Position numbers and translations under genes: made by a program
Assembly (NCBI GenBank): GCA_903873955.1
Contig: CAIQQL010000144.1
Location: 1 to 7,129, forward strand
DNA length: 7,129 nt
Direction of reading: 5' to 3'
Source of the DNA: an uncultured archaeon
GTDB lineage: Archaea; Nanobdellota; Nanobdellia; Pacearchaeales; GW2011-AR1
Shown: one piece after another, positions 5,971-7,129 of the stretch
Numbering within the stretch: the stretch's first letter is position 1
Layout of the letters: every line of letters begins with the position of its first letter
Notes under the pieces: generated by a model
The model's input: only the letters and a program-made list of their open reading frames with translations
Database searches by the model: none
Told to the model about the DNA's origin: nothing

Positions 5971-7129
5971 ATGGGGCTAGATATTCTTGGAATAAACGAG
6001 GAGCAAAGAACAAAACCGCGTCTAAGGTTTCCCAAAGGCCATACTCCTGATCCTGCTACACTTGCCGCAGGAAGATATGGGACGCTAGAGACTGTTGAGA
6101 TCTGGGGTCCAGAACAGACCTTCGGTTTTAGTTTAGAGGCCCAAGGACAGGCTGCTATGACCCTCTCCAAATTCTACCCTCGGGTCGTTCCTCCTGCGCA
6201 TGCTCAGGAAATTTATGAAAAAGCAAATGTCACCGCAGTAAAGCCTGATCGTATCAGGATATTAGAAGAGCAAACAGGGCATGATGTAATCGCTATCAAT
6301 ACTGCACTTGAAGAAGTGGTTAGTCCCGAAGCTGGAGCAGATATAAATAAAGGAAGAACGAGTGCAGACACAACAAGCACGGCAAGGGCACTGCAATTGA
6401 AAAGGTCACTTGAGGTCATTGCAGAGTCCACTGAAAATGTCCGAGATATAATATTGGAAAGGGCAGCAGAGTGGGCTGATGTACCTTTTATGGTTTGCAC
6501 GCATGGATATGATGCATTGCCATCGGTTGCCGGGAGGCCCTTGGTACATTATGCAGAGATGCTCCAGTCTGGACTAAATTTTCTGAAGTTTGTTTATGAT
6601 AATTCCATGGTTGGAAAATGGGGGGATGCAACAGGAGACCATCATTCAGCAACAGCACTTGACATTGATGGCCCAGCTCTACAAAGGCATTATTGCAAAG
6701 CGCTAGGGCTAAAATGGATGGACGCTCCTGCCCAGGTTCCGGGAGTGGAATTTGAGATGGACTCAACCTATGTTATTGTTCGCATTGGAGAGACGTTAGG
6801 CAATCTTGCCAGGTTTTTTATCTGGGGAAGGAGTGATGATGTCGGACTTTTTGTCAACGGATCACCAAACAAACAGAAAGGGTCAGCAGCAATGCCGCAC
6901 AAGGATGCGCATAATGGCAACCCTATTGCTGAAGAGCAAACAGTCTCCCATAGGAACTATGCGGCAGGCAATCTTTTGACTGCCGTGCTCAACAGCGAGA
7001 TGCCTTATGCCAGGACATTATTTGCTTCTGCAGACGCAAGGCTCAACTCAGAAGATGGGTTCAAGTTCTTTGACCATGTATTAAGGAGGATGGCCAATGT
7101 TGCCTACTGGTTAAGGCTAAATGAGCAAA
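5971..7129 (+). CDS. purB: Adenylosuccinate lyase, 3' end outside the window
   Basis: PurB cleaves SAICAR to AICAR plus fumarate and, in AMP synthesis, adenylosuccinate to AMP. The frame is open for 386 codons to the right edge, so perhaps 50-100 residues are missing. Superfamily landmarks are TSADTTSTA (130-138), VCTHGYDALP (175-184, general acid/base His178), GDATGDHH (218-225) and the signature loop GSAAMPHK (304-311) followed by N317-P318. The first serine of the usual GSSxMPHKxNP, the catalytic one, is kept (Ser305); the second is alanine, and four extra residues separate Lys311 from N317-P318. Assignment to PurB rather than another lyase of the fumarase/aspartase superfamily is helped by its place in a purine operon. 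The ATG at 5971 is 2 bases after the purH stop. An in-frame ATG at 5950 would add seven residues and overlap purH; GGAGAG directly touches it, which is too close to act as its ribosome site. Confidence 0.88.
   Translation, partial: MGLDILGINEEQRTKPRLRFPKGHTPDPATLAAGRYGTLETVEIWGPEQTFGFSLEAQGQAAMTLSKFYPRVVPPAHAQEIYEKANVTAVKPDRIRILEEQTGHDVIAINTALEEVVSPEAGADINKGRTSADTTSTARALQLKRSLEVIAESTENVRDIILERAAEWADVPFMVCTHGYDALPSVAGRPLVHYAEMLQSGLNFLKFVYDNSMVGKWGDATGDHHSATALDIDGPALQRHYCKALGLKWMDAPAQVPGVEFEMDSTYVIVRIGETLGNLARFFIWGRSDDVGLFVNGSPNKQKGSAAMPHKDAHNGNPIAEEQTVSHRNYAAGNLLTAVLNSEMPYARTLFASADARLNSEDGFKFFDHVLRRMANVAYWLRLNEQ

Overview
The window looks like a piece of an archaeal chromosome carrying nucleotide-biosynthesis genes. 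The archaeal reading rests on signals rather than on a marker gene. Most transcription-unit first genes have an A/T-rich TATA-like box centred about 24-26 bases before the start codon, which is the spacing expected for archaeal promoters making leaderless or nearly leaderless mRNAs. Gene ends carry oligo-T tracts, and only an internal operon gene (the purH-like one) has a strong Shine-Dalgarno motif. The phylum cannot be fixed from this sequence alone.

Layout: (1) At the left edge is the 5' part of a small, helix-rich unknown gene on the minus strand (1-125). (2) It is divergent from a BcrC-like PAP2 membrane phosphatase (245-724, plus). (3) That gene converges, over a short A/T hairpin that could terminate both strands, on a class-2-type dihydroorotate dehydrogenase gene, pyrD (772-1833, minus). 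(4) Divergent from pyrD is a DUF362/two-[4Fe-4S] protein (1976-2953, plus). (5) A plus-strand purine operon follows and runs off the right edge: class II purE (3046-3576), purC overlapping it by 4 bases (3573-4694), a stand-alone AICAR formyltransferase, purH-like (4802-5968), and purB starting 2 bases after it (5971 to beyond the end).

Together the purine genes cover AIR to CAIR (PurE), CAIR to SAICAR (PurC), SAICAR to AICAR (PurB) and AICAR to FAICAR (the PurH formyltransferase domain). The final ring closure, IMP cyclohydrolase, is absent here, because the purH-like protein lacks that domain. PyrD supplies the oxidation step of pyrimidine synthesis.

Points most worth a second look are a cysteine where class 2 DHODHs have their catalytic serine, a possible hairpin sequestering the purH Shine-Dalgarno in the only long gap of the operon, a widened signature loop in PurB, and the missing cyclohydrolase. 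I see no mobile element, CRISPR array, tRNA or rRNA, and no clearly unprecedented system.
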